The position numbers and the translations under genes were made by a program. The notes under the pieces are model-generated. The model was not told the DNA's origin and did not search any database. It saw nothing but the letters and a program-made list of their open reading frames with translations. DNA of 59,971 nt from Pedosphaera parvula Ellin514 (GTDB lineage: Bacteria; Verrucomicrobiota; Verrucomicrobiia; Limisphaerales; Pedosphaeraceae): the NCBI RefSeq assembly GCF_000172555.1, contig NZ_ABOX02000046.1:1-59971 (forward strand), read 5' to 3'. Within the stretch, counting starts at the first letter, position 1, and each line of letters begins with the position of its first letter. Shown piece by piece: positions 26,355-37,684 of this stretch.

Positions 26355-26610
26355 AGTCACCACTGCTTCTCGCAGGTTGGAGTTTCATGAACTCCGCGTG
26401 CGAGAACTTTATTTTCAGGAAAAACTTTTGAGTTATTAGCTGATAACAAAAGCCTATTATTCCAGCGTGGGCTGTCAGATGCAGATCAGGACCTCATAAA
26501 GATAATATCCAAAACTTCGCTAATCAGCTTCACATCGGGCATTTCCTGCACGTGTGTAGCAAAGTTCACTCGGAACAGATTTCATAAAATACCCTTGCAC
26601 ATGGTAGACA
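26355..26610. other. Intergenic region, no supported gene
   Basis: A minus-strand frame around 26490-26575 reads VNFATHVQEMPDVKLISEVLD but has no start codon in place. Nothing else is seen before the ATP synthase terminator. Confidence 0.3.
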
Positions 26611-26640
26611 AAAAAGGCGCTACTTTCGTAGCGCCTTTGA
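26611..26640 (-). terminator. Terminator of the ATP synthase operon
   Basis: A perfect stem AAGGCGCTAC / GTAGCGCCTT with a TTTC loop lies 17 bases past the atpC stop. It is followed by six T's on the minus strand. Confidence 0.93.
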
Positions 26641-26656
26641 AATGTTTAGGAAGCTC

Positions 26657-27067
26657 TTATCCGTGATGACGACGCTTGACCTTCAACTGGGCAATCGAAT
26701 GCGCCAGTGAAGCGCTTACCATCGCGGCCTGTTCATCATCCAGCTTCTCAGCCAGACGGGCTTCAGCACGACGTTTAGCCTCCTCAGCCTTGGCCTCATC
26801 GATATTCTCCGCCTTGATTGCCATGTCCGTCAGGATCGCCACGCGAGTACCGGTAATCTCGGCAAACCCTTCACCCACGGCCAGAAAGTAATCCCGCCCG
26901 TCCTTCCGGACACCGATTTCACCCGGCACGATCTGCGTCATCAACGGAACGTGATTTGGGAAAATTCCCATCTCCCCTTCCGCCCCGGGCAACGTGACCA
27001 TATCGACATCTTCAGAATAGGTCTTCGCCTCTGGAGTGACGATCTCGAGTTTTAAAGTGTTGGCCAT
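26657..27067 (-). CDS. atpC: F1 ATP synthase ε subunit
   Basis: This 136-aa protein matches the ε subunit. The N-terminal β-sandwich (LKLEIVTPEAKTYSEDVDMVTLPGAEGEMGIFPNH) and the two-helix C-terminal hairpin (EAKRRAEARLAEKLDD) are both complete. It is the last gene of the operon. A basic KVKRRHHG tail is present. The gap to atpD is 66 bases, wider than the others. It regulates and couples rotation in the central stalk. Confidence 0.95.
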   Translation of the reverse strand: MANTLKLEIVTPEAKTYSEDVDMVTLPGAEGEMGIFPNHVPLMTQIVPGEIGVRKDGRDYFLAVGEGFAEITGTRVAILTDMAIKAENIDEAKAEEAKRRAEARLAEKLDDEQAAMVSASLAHSIAQLKVKRRHHG

Positions 27068-27133
27068 GTTCGCGATTTAAGTTTTGAACTTCAGGTTTCG
27101 AATTCAAATTCGAAACCCGAGGTTCGTAATTGT

Positions 27134-29475
<2,342 letters not shown>

Positions 29476-29481
29476 GATCGT

Positions 29482-31014
29482 TTACTTGTATGTTTGCTTG
29501 AACTCGGTCACCGCTGCCTTTAACTCGGCAATAAGCGGGTCAGAAAGTGCTTTTTCTTTCAGAATCTTGCCCATCAGCTCGGACTTCCGGGTAGTCAAAT
29601 ATTCGGTAAGTTTTTTCTGGAAATCTTTGATCTTGTCCACGGCCACGTCATCCATGAAACCATTCTGCACCGTCCACAAAGTCGCAGCCTGAACTTCCAC
29701 GGCAATTGGATTGTACTGCGGCTGCTTGAACACTTCCACGATGCGCTTGCCACGTTCAAGCTGGGCCTGCGTCCTGGCATCCAGATCGGAACCGAACTGC
29801 GCGAACGCAGCCAATTCGCGGAACTGGGCGAGGTCACCTTTGATACGGCCTGCCACCTGCTTCATCGCTTTGATCTGCGCCGCCGAACCCACGCGGGAGA
29901 CCGAGAGACCGACAGAAATAGCCGGACGAACACCTTGATAGAACAAGTCTGTTTCAAGGTAAATCTGGCCGTCCGTAATCGAAATCACGTTGGTCGGAAT
30001 ATACGCCGAAACGTCACCGGCTTGCGTTTCAATGATCGGAAGCGCGGTCAATGAACCATTGCCGTACTTCTCGCTCACACGAGCCGAACGTTCCAACAAG
30101 CGGCTGTGCAAATAGAATACGTCACCAGGATAAGCTTCGCGGCCTGACGGGCGCTTCAACACCAGTGACACCTGGCGATAAGCAACTGCGTGCTTGGAAA
30201 GATCATCATAAATGATCAAGGCGTCCATGCCGTTATCCATGAACCATTCGCCCATCGCCGCACCGGCGAACGGTGCAAGATACTGGTTCGTGGCTGAATC
30301 AGAAGCGGCCGCCACCACAATGATGGTGTAAGGCATCGCACCGGCCTCCTCCAACACATTAATCACGCGCGCAATGTTCGACTGCTTCTGGCCGATCGCT
30401 ACATAAATGTTGTAGATGGGACGAAAACTCTTGTCCCCGGCAGCTTCTGCTGCCTTGTTGATGCGGGCTTGATTGATCATCGTGTCCACGCCAATGGTCG
30501 TCTTGCCAGTGGAACGGTCACCAATGATCAATTCGCGCTGGCCACGGCCAATTGGAATCATCGCGTCAACCGCCATGATACCAGTTTGCACTGGCTGACT
30601 GACCGACCGGCGTTTGATGATGCCCGGAGCAATTTTCTCAACAGGATAGCTGACATCGCTCGTGATCGGTCCCTTGCCATCGACGGGCTGGCCCAGTGAG
30701 TTCACCACGCGGCCAAGCAGGCCTTTGCCCACTGGCACCTGCAACAACTTGCCGGTGGTGCGCACTTCCTGGCCTTCGCGAATGCTGGTATATTCACCAA
30801 GAATAATCGCGCCAACTTCGTTTTCTTCCAGGTTCAACGCGAGGCCGACGATTCCGTTGCCGAAATCAAGCATCTCGTTAAGCATCGCATCAGTCAGACC
30901 TTCAATCTTGGCTACGCCGTCACCGATTTCGCGCACAATGCCAACATTCTGCTTCGCTACGCTGGTCTTGACACCCGAAATTTGGGCTTCGATTTCTTGT
31001 AATAAATTACTCAT
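29482..31014 (-). CDS. atpA: F1 ATP synthase α subunit
   Basis: The 510-aa non-catalytic subunit has the P-loop GDRSTGKT at residues 165-172, where most homologues have Gln at the Ser168 position. The [11 protein letters not shown] motif with the arginine finger is present. The N-terminal amphipathic helix that contacts δ is also recognisable. It follows atpH by 28 bases. Confidence 0.97.
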   Translation of the reverse strand: MSNLLQEIEAQISGVKTSVAKQNVGIVREIGDGVAKIEGLTDAMLNEMLDFGNGIVGLALNLEENEVGAIILGEYTSIREGQEVRTTGKLLQVPVGKGLLGRVVNSLGQPVDGKGPITSDVSYPVEKIAPGIIKRRSVSQPVQTGIMAVDAMIPIGRGQRELIIGDRSTGKTTIGVDTMINQARINKAAEAAGDKSFRPIYNIYVAIGQKQSNIARVINVLEEAGAMPYTIIVVAAASDSATNQYLAPFAGAAMGEWFMDNGMDALIIYDDLSKHAVAYRQVSLVLKRPSGREAYPGDVFYLHSRLLERSARVSEKYGNGSLTALPIIETQAGDVSAYIPTNVISITDGQIYLETDLFYQGVRPAISVGLSVSRVGSAAQIKAMKQVAGRIKGDLAQFRELAAFAQFGSDLDARTQAQLERGKRIVEVFKQPQYNPIAVEVQAATLWTVQNGFMDDVAVDKIKDFQKKLTEYLTTRKSELMGKILKEKALSDPLIAELKAAVTEFKQTYK

Positions 31015-31042
31015 AGGCTCTCTTTAAAATCAGATCTAAAAA

Positions 31043-31435
31043 TTACAGGGACTCTTCCAAACTTTGCAGCCGTGCACGCACACTGCCATCATACACATCG
31101 CTACCCACCTGGATTCGCAATCCACCGAGCAATGCTGGATTTTGCGCAAAGGTGATGTTCAAACCCTGCCCATACTTGCTGGTCAGGTTATTTTTTACCG
31201 ATGCCTGCATCTCCGGGGTTAATGCCGTGGCACTCTCCACCTTCGCGGCACGACGATCCAAGTCAAGCTTCACCAATTTTTGAAACTGGCTCAGGATCGC
31301 AAAATATCCGCGCGGCTTCTGGGCCAACACGGCGCTGACGGCCTGCCGGACGCGGTTCTCATCCAACACTCCGTTGGCCACACAACTGCGGAAGAGTTGC
31401 TTGGCTTCGCGGCGATCTTGTTTGGAGATTTTCAT
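31043..31435 (-). CDS. atpH: ATP synthase δ subunit, short form
   Basis: At 130 aa it is about 45 residues shorter than the common δ subunit. The C-terminal β-strand region (PALLGGLRIQVGSDVYDGSVRARLQSL, read in parts) is well conserved. The shortened part is the N-terminal helical bundle that binds α. Position between atpF and atpA is decisive. The frame was checked for an upstream extension and none fits: atpF ends 10 bases before it. Confidence 0.9.
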   Translation of the reverse strand: MKISKQDRREAKQLFRSCVANGVLDENRVRQAVSAVLAQKPRGYFAILSQFQKLVKLDLDRRAAKVESATALTPEMQASVKNNLTSKYGQGLNITFAQNPALLGGLRIQVGSDVYDGSVRARLQSLEESL

Positions 31436-31445
31436 TTAAAAACTC

Positions 31446-31988
31446 TTAGGCTGCCAATTGCTTGTTCGTATCATCCACCAGGCGCTTCTGGTCTTCCGGT
31501 GTAAGAATCTTGCCGGTAACCTGCGCCGTAGTGCGAACCACCAGTTGTCCCACTTCCCGGCGCAATTTGGCCATTTCGGCCGCACGTTCAGCCACAGTGG
31601 CTTCACGGGCTTTGGCAATGATCTGCGCCGCTTCACCAATCGCCTTCTGCGTTTCGGTCTCGCGAACCTTGTTCGCTGCAGCACGCGCCTCTTCAATCAA
31701 CTTGTTGGCCTGCGTATTTGCCTTTGCCAGGATCTCCTGACGGGCGACTTCGGTGCTGGCGACTTCCGCCTTGATCTTCTCGGCATTCGCCAGGCTCTCC
31801 TCGATGCGTTTGCGGCGCTCATCTAGGATTTTCAAGATTGGCTGATAGGCAAACTTGTAGAGCAATCCTGCAACGATCAGGAAGCTGATCACCTGCGCGA
31901 TAAACGAAGGCCAATTGAAACCGAATTGCTTCGCGATATCCTCAAACGGATTCCCTTGAGCGGCTGCAAGAATTAACAAATGATTCAT
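31446..31988 (-). CDS. atpF: ATP synthase b subunit
   Basis: The 180-aa protein has one N-terminal membrane helix (WPSFIAQVISFLIVAGLLYKF, about 27-47, shown in part) and a long right-handed coiled coil rich in Ala, Glu, Lys and Arg. It is the peripheral stalk. Only one b gene is present, with no b'. Confidence 0.95.
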   Translation of the reverse strand: MNHLLILAAAQGNPFEDIAKQFGFNWPSFIAQVISFLIVAGLLYKFAYQPILKILDERRKRIEESLANAEKIKAEVASTEVARQEILAKANTQANKLIEEARAAANKVRETETQKAIGEAAQIIAKAREATVAERAAEMAKLRREVGQLVVRTTAQVTGKILTPEDQKRLVDDTNKQLAA

Positions 31989-32041
31989 ATTTAAATTCCA
32001 AGGAAAATACAGGCGCGGATTTAACTCCGCGCCTGAGGGTC

Positions 32042-32260
32042 TTATTGACCCCTTGCCAGGTAGATGGCGAAGAACACGATACCTTCAGCGAAGGCCGTGC
32101 TCAAAATGGCTTGAACGAGAATCGGAGTTGCAGCGCCGGGATTGCGTCCCACTGCTTCCGAAGCCTTCATACCAATGATTCCTACACCGATAGCTGCTCC
32201 GAGAGCTGCCAAACCGATGTGCAGGTTACCCGTGATTTCTGCCAATAAGGGCATTAACAT
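32042..32260 (-). CDS. atpE: ATP synthase c subunit
   Basis: This 72-aa hairpin has GAAIGVGIIG in helix 1, the polar loop RNPGA and the carboxylate Glu in STAFAEGIVFF. The Na+-binding set (Gln in helix 1, ES/ET in helix 2) is absent, so the ring probably carries protons. It follows atpB by 63 bases. Confidence 0.96.
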   Translation of the reverse strand: MLMPLLAEITGNLHIGLAALGAAIGVGIIGMKASEAVGRNPGAATPILVQAILSTAFAEGIVFFAIYLARGQ

Positions 32261-32323
32261 GTTTTTTCCTTTTGTTGCTCAATGGCTCCCGCGATTGAAC
32301 ACGGTCAAGCCATTGAAAGTGTT

Positions 32324-33301
32324 TTAGTGGTGTGGATGTGCCGCATCGTGATCATCCGCGTGTGAGGCTATCAACAGCGTGAACACCGCCGTCAACAACA
32401 TGAACACAAGCGCCTGTACTAACCCAACCAAAAGCTCCATGAAGTAGAACGGAATGGGTATCAACCAGCCGAGCTTGGGAACGATGTGTGACATCGCTTC
32501 CAACATGCTCTCACCGGCATACACGTTACCGAAGAGACGGAAACTGAGTGAAACCGGGCGAAAGAGGATGGAAATCACTTCCAGGATACCAACGCAGAAG
32601 AAAACAATGACCATCAACACCTTCATGAAACCAGCGGTGTTACCTTTGACACCAAAGATGTGCCCCAGAAAGCCACCCACGCCATTGGAAGTAATCGCCC
32701 AGTAAAGCCAGCAGGCGAAGAAAACCATCGACATCGCAAAGGTCATATTCAAGTCGGCGTTAGCACCACGGAATAGCGGTTGGTCAACAACAAACCCTCC
32801 ATCCGGAGCCTTATGTCCATAGCCTATCGTGCCAACTCCAGGAATAAGCCCAAACCAGTTACATGCCAGAATTAAAATGAAGATCGTTGCAAAGAACCAG
32901 AAGGTCCGCCGAACCAGATCACTGCCAATCAGGTCCCGAAGAAAGTTATAAAGGCTCTCAACCAACCATTCCCAAAAATTTTGGGCTCCCATAGGCACTT
33001 CCTTGATGTTGCGAGTAGCGATGCGGGCGAACACGATGATCACAATCGCCACAATCCAGGTGACCAACATGGAGTTCGTGATGGGAAGCTTTCCGATGTG
33101 CCAGATCTCAATAGGTTTGAGCGAAACCCCTTCTTCCTTTTCAGGTCCCGCCTTGGCTTCACCAGCATGTTCCTGCGCTGCAGCCACCACCGCATGAGTG
33201 GAGTCTGCTGCGGGGGCTTCGACCTTATCAGCACAACGGGCGATCATTGGCATCCCCGCCATTAAAGCCACCGCCAGAATCAATCTTATGAAACGCATCA
33301 C
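32324..33301 (-). CDS. atpB: ATP synthase a subunit with N-terminal signal-like extension
   Basis: The 325-aa membrane protein holds the essential Arg in helix 5 (SLSFRLFGNVYAGE) and the last-helix motif VQALVFMLLT. It has an unusual N-terminus: a signal-peptide-like stretch (RLILAVALMAGMPMIARCA) and a 50-residue Ala/Glu-rich segment before the first conserved helix. It is the first gene of the operon. No atpI lies upstream. Confidence 0.95.
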   Translation of the reverse strand: MMRFIRLILAVALMAGMPMIARCADKVEAPAADSTHAVVAAAQEHAGEAKAGPEKEEGVSLKPIEIWHIGKLPITNSMLVTWIVAIVIIVFARIATRNIKEVPMGAQNFWEWLVESLYNFLRDLIGSDLVRRTFWFFATIFILILACNWFGLIPGVGTIGYGHKAPDGGFVVDQPLFRGANADLNMTFAMSMVFFACWLYWAITSNGVGGFLGHIFGVKGNTAGFMKVLMVIVFFCVGILEVISILFRPVSLSFRLFGNVYAGESMLEAMSHIVPKLGWLIPIPFYFMELLVGLVQALVFMLLTAVFTLLIASHADDHDAAHPHH

Positions 33302-33690
33302 AAAAATTCTAAATCGTTATTTTTTGGGGACACTTTTTCCCCAGTTGACCGACACTCCGTCGAGAGCGGGTGAAAAATTGCCTCATCGTGAAATTTTTCA
33401 CAAGCTTTTTTTAAAGAAATTAACGAACACTTTTCCGGGCTAATACCAAGCTTGGGAACAGGTTGCTAAATACCTGATAACAAAGGGTTTTTACGAGGAC
33501 ACCGCAACACGCAAATCAATACGCATACAGCCTATTTCAATCTTCAATCCACCCGCAGAGGACGAATTCAGCATTAACTCCCCTTACCAGATTCGTGATC
33601 CCATTCTTACGAAAATTAATTCAGAAGCAACTAAAGGCAAGCACTTTAGTTGCTCTAATGATTTGAATTGAAGTGTTGTCTAATCCGCAC
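33302..33690. other. Promoter region of the ATP synthase operon, with an inverted repeat
   Basis: This gap upstream of atpB holds an inverted repeat, GTGAAAAATT (33370-33379) and AATTTTTCAC (33392-33401), about 70 bases before the start. It could be an operator or RNA hairpin. No gene or atpI remnant is seen in the remaining sequence. Confidence 0.4.
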
Positions 33691-34578
33691 CTACCTGTTC
33701 TGTTCCGCCTTGGCACTCACAGGCTCGCGACCGGCACCACACTCTTCTGGATCACAGGGCTTTTTGCGAAAGGCTGCAAAAATTCCGACGAGCAACAAAG
33801 ACGCTCCCAAGACACAAACGATTGCCGCACCGGTTGGCAAATCCATTTTGTAGGACCCATAAAGCCCTACGACACTCGAAACCGTCGCTACGGTCCAACC
33901 AATTAAAAGCAACCAGCGCAATTTGTTCGCCAGAAAGTTGGCGCAAACCGCCGGCACAATCAAAAACGAGAACACGAGCAACACACCACCGATCTGCACG
34001 AAGCTTGTGACCACCAATCCGAACAGCACGTAAAAAAGAAAGTCCCACCATTTAACCCGAATCCCCTCGGCTTCCGCCCGTTCAGGTTCGAATGAAATGG
34101 CGTGAAACTGCTTACGGAAAATAAAATGAACCACCCCGACCCCAACATAAAGCCCAAAAGTCTTCATCACTTGTTTCGGATCGACCAGCAGCACGTCCCC
34201 AATCAAGGTGCGGCGCAACTCTTCATTGCCTTCTGCACTTCGACTCAATAACAAAATCCCCAGGGCCGCCGCCACCACATACACAATTCCAATCAATGCC
34301 TCCTGCGGCACATGTTGGTGTCCTTTGTTGCGCGTGACGGTAAAAATGATTGCGCCGATGAACGTGAAGGCAAGGGATAAGAGGTAAGCCTGGGTCGAGT
34401 TCGGTTCATAATGCATCAGGATGGCCACACATGTTCCCAGCGTCGCCACCTGCGCTAGCGAAAGATCCACGAAAATAATCTCTCGCCGCACAATGTGCAG
34501 TCCCAAATAAACCAGGAACCCGGGCAACAATAGGCACGCAATCAGCGGCCACTTCATTACGGACAATATTTCACTCAT
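33691..34578 (-). CDS. Zinc/manganese-type ABC transporter permease
   Basis: The 295-aa protein has about eight membrane spans and matches the ABC-3 (ZnuB/MntB) permease family, including VVTSFVQIGGVLLVFSFLIVPA and the LVDPKQVMKTF coupling region. The C-terminus is a short Cys- and charge-rich tail (CDPEECGAGREP). It follows the binding protein by 69 bases. No ATPase gene lies in or beside the locus. Confidence 0.88.
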   Translation of the reverse strand: MSEILSVMKWPLIACLLLPGFLVYLGLHIVRREIIFVDLSLAQVATLGTCVAILMHYEPNSTQAYLLSLAFTFIGAIIFTVTRNKGHQHVPQEALIGIVYVVAAALGILLLSRSAEGNEELRRTLIGDVLLVDPKQVMKTFGLYVGVGVVHFIFRKQFHAISFEPERAEAEGIRVKWWDFLFYVLFGLVVTSFVQIGGVLLVFSFLIVPAVCANFLANKLRWLLLIGWTVATVSSVVGLYGSYKMDLPTGAAIVCVLGASLLLVGIFAAFRKKPCDPEECGAGREPVSAKAEQNR

Positions 34579-34647
34579 ATCTTTACCGCGGTTATCGCGG
34601 CAATCGCCTGCGCTTCACGCTGACAATTGCCGCGCATGAACTCATCA

Positions 34648-35562
34648 TCACTTCTTTTCGCCCAACGCGGTGGCAATCGATTTTACCAAATAATCCATCA
34701 TCTGAATGTAACCACCTTCCGTCCCTTTCACACCGCCGGGGAACTGGGTCACCTGCACGACAGTCGCATCGGTGTTGCGGGCAACCGTATCTGCGGTTTT
34801 ACGATTCTGATAGGGATCAACAATGATAACATGATCTTTGTTCTGCTTCATTTTTATGATGACTTCCGCCAGATGTGAAGGCGTGGGTGGGATACCCGGT
34901 TTTGGTTCGAGAAACATATCGATGTTCAGACCGAACCGCTTCGCGAAGTAAGGCCACGAATCGTGATATGCTATAACCTCCTGCCCCTTATAAGGTGCCA
35001 GCAACTTATCCCACTCGCCCATCTTGGCATCCAATTCACCGGTAAACTTTTTTAAGTTGGCCTTGTAGGTCTCACTCGACTTCGGGTCCAGTGCCGAAAA
35101 CGAATCCGCAATATGCTGCGCCACGATTTTCCCGTTCATGGGGTCCGTCATGAAGTGCGGATTACCTGCTGCATGAATATCCCCCTTGGAACGATCCAGG
35201 GTCGCCGGCACTTCCAACAACTGGATTCCCTGGCTCGCGGAAATGTGTGCTGGTGCGCCGGGCTCCAGCTTATTGTTGCGCGCGTCATCCAGCAGGCGCG
35301 GCAGCCAGCCAATCTCCAACTCCGCCCCGCCTTCCACCAACGCATCCGCGCGATTCAGCTTCACAATGAAGCTCGGCTTCGCATCGACGAAATGCGGATC
35401 TTCCGTCGGACGCGCCAACGTGGTCACTTCCACTTTGTCTCCACCGATCGCTTCGGCGATTGAACCCAAATCAGGGGTCGTGGCTATCACCTTCATCTTG
35501 GCTTGCGCCATCAACGGCAACAGCGCCGCAAGGAGTACAAAACTTAATTTAAACTTTTTCAT
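34648..35562 (-). CDS. znuA: Zinc-type ABC transporter substrate-binding protein
   Basis: The 304-aa periplasmic protein has a signal peptide ending at AQA-KMK and belongs to the cluster A-I metal-binding family. Likely ligands are His57 (EDPHFVD), His136 (GNPHFMTDP), His200 (AYHDSWPYF) and Asp249 (VDPYQN). Three histidines favour zinc over manganese, where a Glu usually replaces the third. There is no His-rich loop. It lies 18 bases downstream of the porin-like gene. Confidence 0.85.
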   Translation of the reverse strand: MKKFKLSFVLLAALLPLMAQAKMKVIATTPDLGSIAEAIGGDKVEVTTLARPTEDPHFVDAKPSFIVKLNRADALVEGGAELEIGWLPRLLDDARNNKLEPGAPAHISASQGIQLLEVPATLDRSKGDIHAAGNPHFMTDPMNGKIVAQHIADSFSALDPKSSETYKANLKKFTGELDAKMGEWDKLLAPYKGQEVIAYHDSWPYFAKRFGLNIDMFLEPKPGIPPTPSHLAEVIIKMKQNKDHVIIVDPYQNRKTADTVARNTDATVVQVTQFPGGVKGTEGGYIQMMDYLVKSIATALGEKK

Positions 35563-35580
35563 AACTTGTTTTCTTTCTTT

Positions 35581-37158
35581 TTAAAATTTATGTGCACCAT
35601 GAGCACCCAGCAGGAATTCCACCTGCATCCATACTGAATGTTGTTGGCCGATGAACTCGCCGTTATCGAAATTATATTGTAGACGTATTTTGGAAAACTC
35701 GCTCGGGAACCACGTCATGTTCGGAGACACGCGTGTCCGTTCCCCACGAAATGGATCAAATGGATCGAAAGCCCCGGCATCACCATTCACATACTCGCCG
35801 CGCAGTCCGGCCACCCAATGCGGTTTAAAACCCCAGAGCACCTGGGAATACATTCCCCAATCGTGCAGGTTCTCCGCCGGCAATGGTCCCGGCAACGTCG
35901 CGGTCGGATCTGCTCCCGCTCCGTATCGTATGAACAATCCTTCTGTCTGGAAGGAAACGAAGGGGAAACCTTCATTCGCATTGAGTGATTTCCACTTCCA
36001 GTACGCATCCACTCCATACACCTCAGACCGGCTGTGCGGCCCCGTTTCATTCGATCCAAAAGCGCCTGAAGCTCCCAGCACCAACGTTTGTTGCTCTGTC
36101 ACCTCAAACGAAGAAGCCAACCGCGGAACATAAACCAAATCCTGCGGACCGCGCAGTGAGCGGTCAAATGTCGCGCGGCCTCGAAAACGGGACACACCGG
36201 TAACATCAGGATCGCCCGGATTACGAAAGCTGAACGACGTCCCACCCTGCCCATCCAGCACTCCCAGGAACGCTTCGGTATAAAATGGGAGCGGCAGCAA
36301 ATAGGATAGCTGCGTCCCAATACTCCGTAATCCATCCGGACCGAAAGCGCGCGTCAGAATGATCGGATCGTCCACAAACGCCCACTGATGCGGGTGCTGC
36401 GGATTCTGTCGTCCAAAAGCTGCAAAAAACTGTCCCGCCTTTAATTGCAAGTTATGTGGCAATGAGGTGGTCACCAGGTACGCCTCTTCCAACTCAACAC
36501 TGGTTTGGTTGTTTTGATCCAACTTGAGAACAATATTCCCGAACCCTTTGAAGTAAGGGTCCACAGCTCCGTCCACCGCCAGTTCAGCATTGCGCAGGGA
36601 GAATCCGCGTTTGATGGGATCGTGATCGCCGAGTTGAAGTTGAGCGGATGGATCACGCGCCGTTGACCAGCCAAAATCCATCAACGTATCAAAGCTGATG
36701 TTCATATAGGCTGAGCCTGCCCTGGCAATCGTTAGTGGCTGCGACAGATCAATCGACTTGCCCGCAGCAGTCGCTGATTTGGCCGGAGCGGGTTCGGCAT
36801 TGGCTGCCAGATCCTTTGCCAGTTGTTCCTCCAACTTCGCTTTCTCAGCTGCGGTAGCCTGATCGTTGGTCGGCGGAGTACTAGCTGAAGGTTGGTTTGT
36901 TGACGCCGATGGACTGGTCGCGAGCATCGGCTGCTGCTGGGCATTGGTTATTTGACCCTGTGATTGCGAGAGGGCATCCAACCGCTTGTTTAACGAATCA
37001 ATGATTTGACGCTGCTCTCTGACGACTTTGTCGAAGTTTTCCGTGGCATCCTTAAGTTGACGCCGCAAAAGCTCCACTTCATTTGTCTCCTGGGCCCGAA
37101 GCAGGGTTGCACTCAGGCAAAGGGCAGAAGACCACCCAATAATTTTATAAATTTTCAT
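35581..37158 (-). CDS. Outer-membrane porin-like protein with coiled-coil N-terminus (metal-uptake linked)
   Basis: The start is placed at ATG 37158, preceded by AGAAGAAGAAA. It gives a signal peptide (MKIYKIIGWSSALCLSATLL) and 525 aa. Residues 25-65 form a coiled coil (ELLRRQLKDATENFDKVVRE), then comes a low-complexity linker and a 350-residue β-barrel that ends in Phe (HGAHKF), as outer-membrane proteins do. It starts the cluster with ZnuA and the permease, so it is probably a channel for zinc or another metal. The frame also extends to a Met at 37209. Confidence 0.75.
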   Translation of the reverse strand: MKIYKIIGWSSALCLSATLLRAQETNEVELLRRQLKDATENFDKVVREQRQIIDSLNKRLDALSQSQGQITNAQQQPMLATSPSASTNQPSASTPPTNDQATAAEKAKLEEQLAKDLAANAEPAPAKSATAAGKSIDLSQPLTIARAGSAYMNISFDTLMDFGWSTARDPSAQLQLGDHDPIKRGFSLRNAELAVDGAVDPYFKGFGNIVLKLDQNNQTSVELEEAYLVTTSLPHNLQLKAGQFFAAFGRQNPQHPHQWAFVDDPIILTRAFGPDGLRSIGTQLSYLLPLPFYTEAFLGVLDGQGGTSFSFRNPGDPDVTGVSRFRGRATFDRSLRGPQDLVYVPRLASSFEVTEQQTLVLGASGAFGSNETGPHSRSEVYGVDAYWKWKSLNANEGFPFVSFQTEGLFIRYGAGADPTATLPGPLPAENLHDWGMYSQVLWGFKPHWVAGLRGEYVNGDAGAFDPFDPFRGERTRVSPNMTWFPSEFSKIRLQYNFDNGEFIGQQHSVWMQVEFLLGAHGAHKF

Positions 37159-37240
37159 TTTTCTTCTTCTATCAACGGGCACATAAACGACGGCATTCAA
37201 GCCGCACATTTATGGTATTGGAATTAAAGGGACGAACTGA

Positions 37241-37684
37241 CTACCAGGCGTGAGAAGAAGAAACAGAGGGCGGCCCCCGGCTGGGAGCGAATCGATAATC
37301 AAACTGAAGAAAAGCTGCCGCCCTGGCAACCTCTACCAGAAGCAAGAGGGCGAAAACGAAAACAGCAGCGATTGAAATGATCGCAACCGAATTTGCCTGC
37401 CCTTGTGCCAGCAGGCAAACAACGCAGGACTGGCTGTCCGGCGCTGAATCGGAATGGATCAGTTGATGGAGCGTCGGACTCGCGGCCAGCGTGGAGAAGC
37501 AGAGCAACAGGATGGCCAGCAAACCAGCAAGGGCTGGTTTCGCAACGAAATGGAATTTTCTTTCCAGTTGCAAATCAACTGCACTGAACCAAAACCCAGC
37601 CCGCCCTGCAAGCCTATTTAACAAGCGCTTACTTGCCGCAGCATTGCTTATATTTCTTGCCGCTCTTGCATGGACAAGGGTCAT
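37241..37684 (-). CDS. Small membrane protein with His/Cys metal-like motif
   Basis: The frame can code 147 aa, but the first 37 overlap the end of secA and are probably not used. A TTG at 37573 is one alternative start. The conserved part has a hydrophobic segment (ALAGLLAILLLCFSTL), then SPTLHQLIHSDSAPDSQSCVVC with two His and a CxxC, and a second membrane helix. The H-C arrangement recalls DUF2946-type proteins and could bind metal. It sits 82 bases upstream of the porin-like gene and may belong to that operon. Confidence 0.55.
   Translation of the reverse strand: MTLVHARAARNISNAAASKRLLNRLAGRAGFWFSAVDLQLERKFHFVAKPALAGLLAILLLCFSTLAASPTLHQLIHSDSAPDSQSCVVCLLAQGQANSVAIISIAAVFVFALLLLVEVARAAAFLQFDYRFAPSRGPPSVSSSHAW

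Noticed and set aside
26490-26575. Minus-strand frame VNFATHVQEMPDVKLISEVLD
   Set aside because: Coding-like but preceded by a stop with no proper start. Too short to call even a remnant with confidence.
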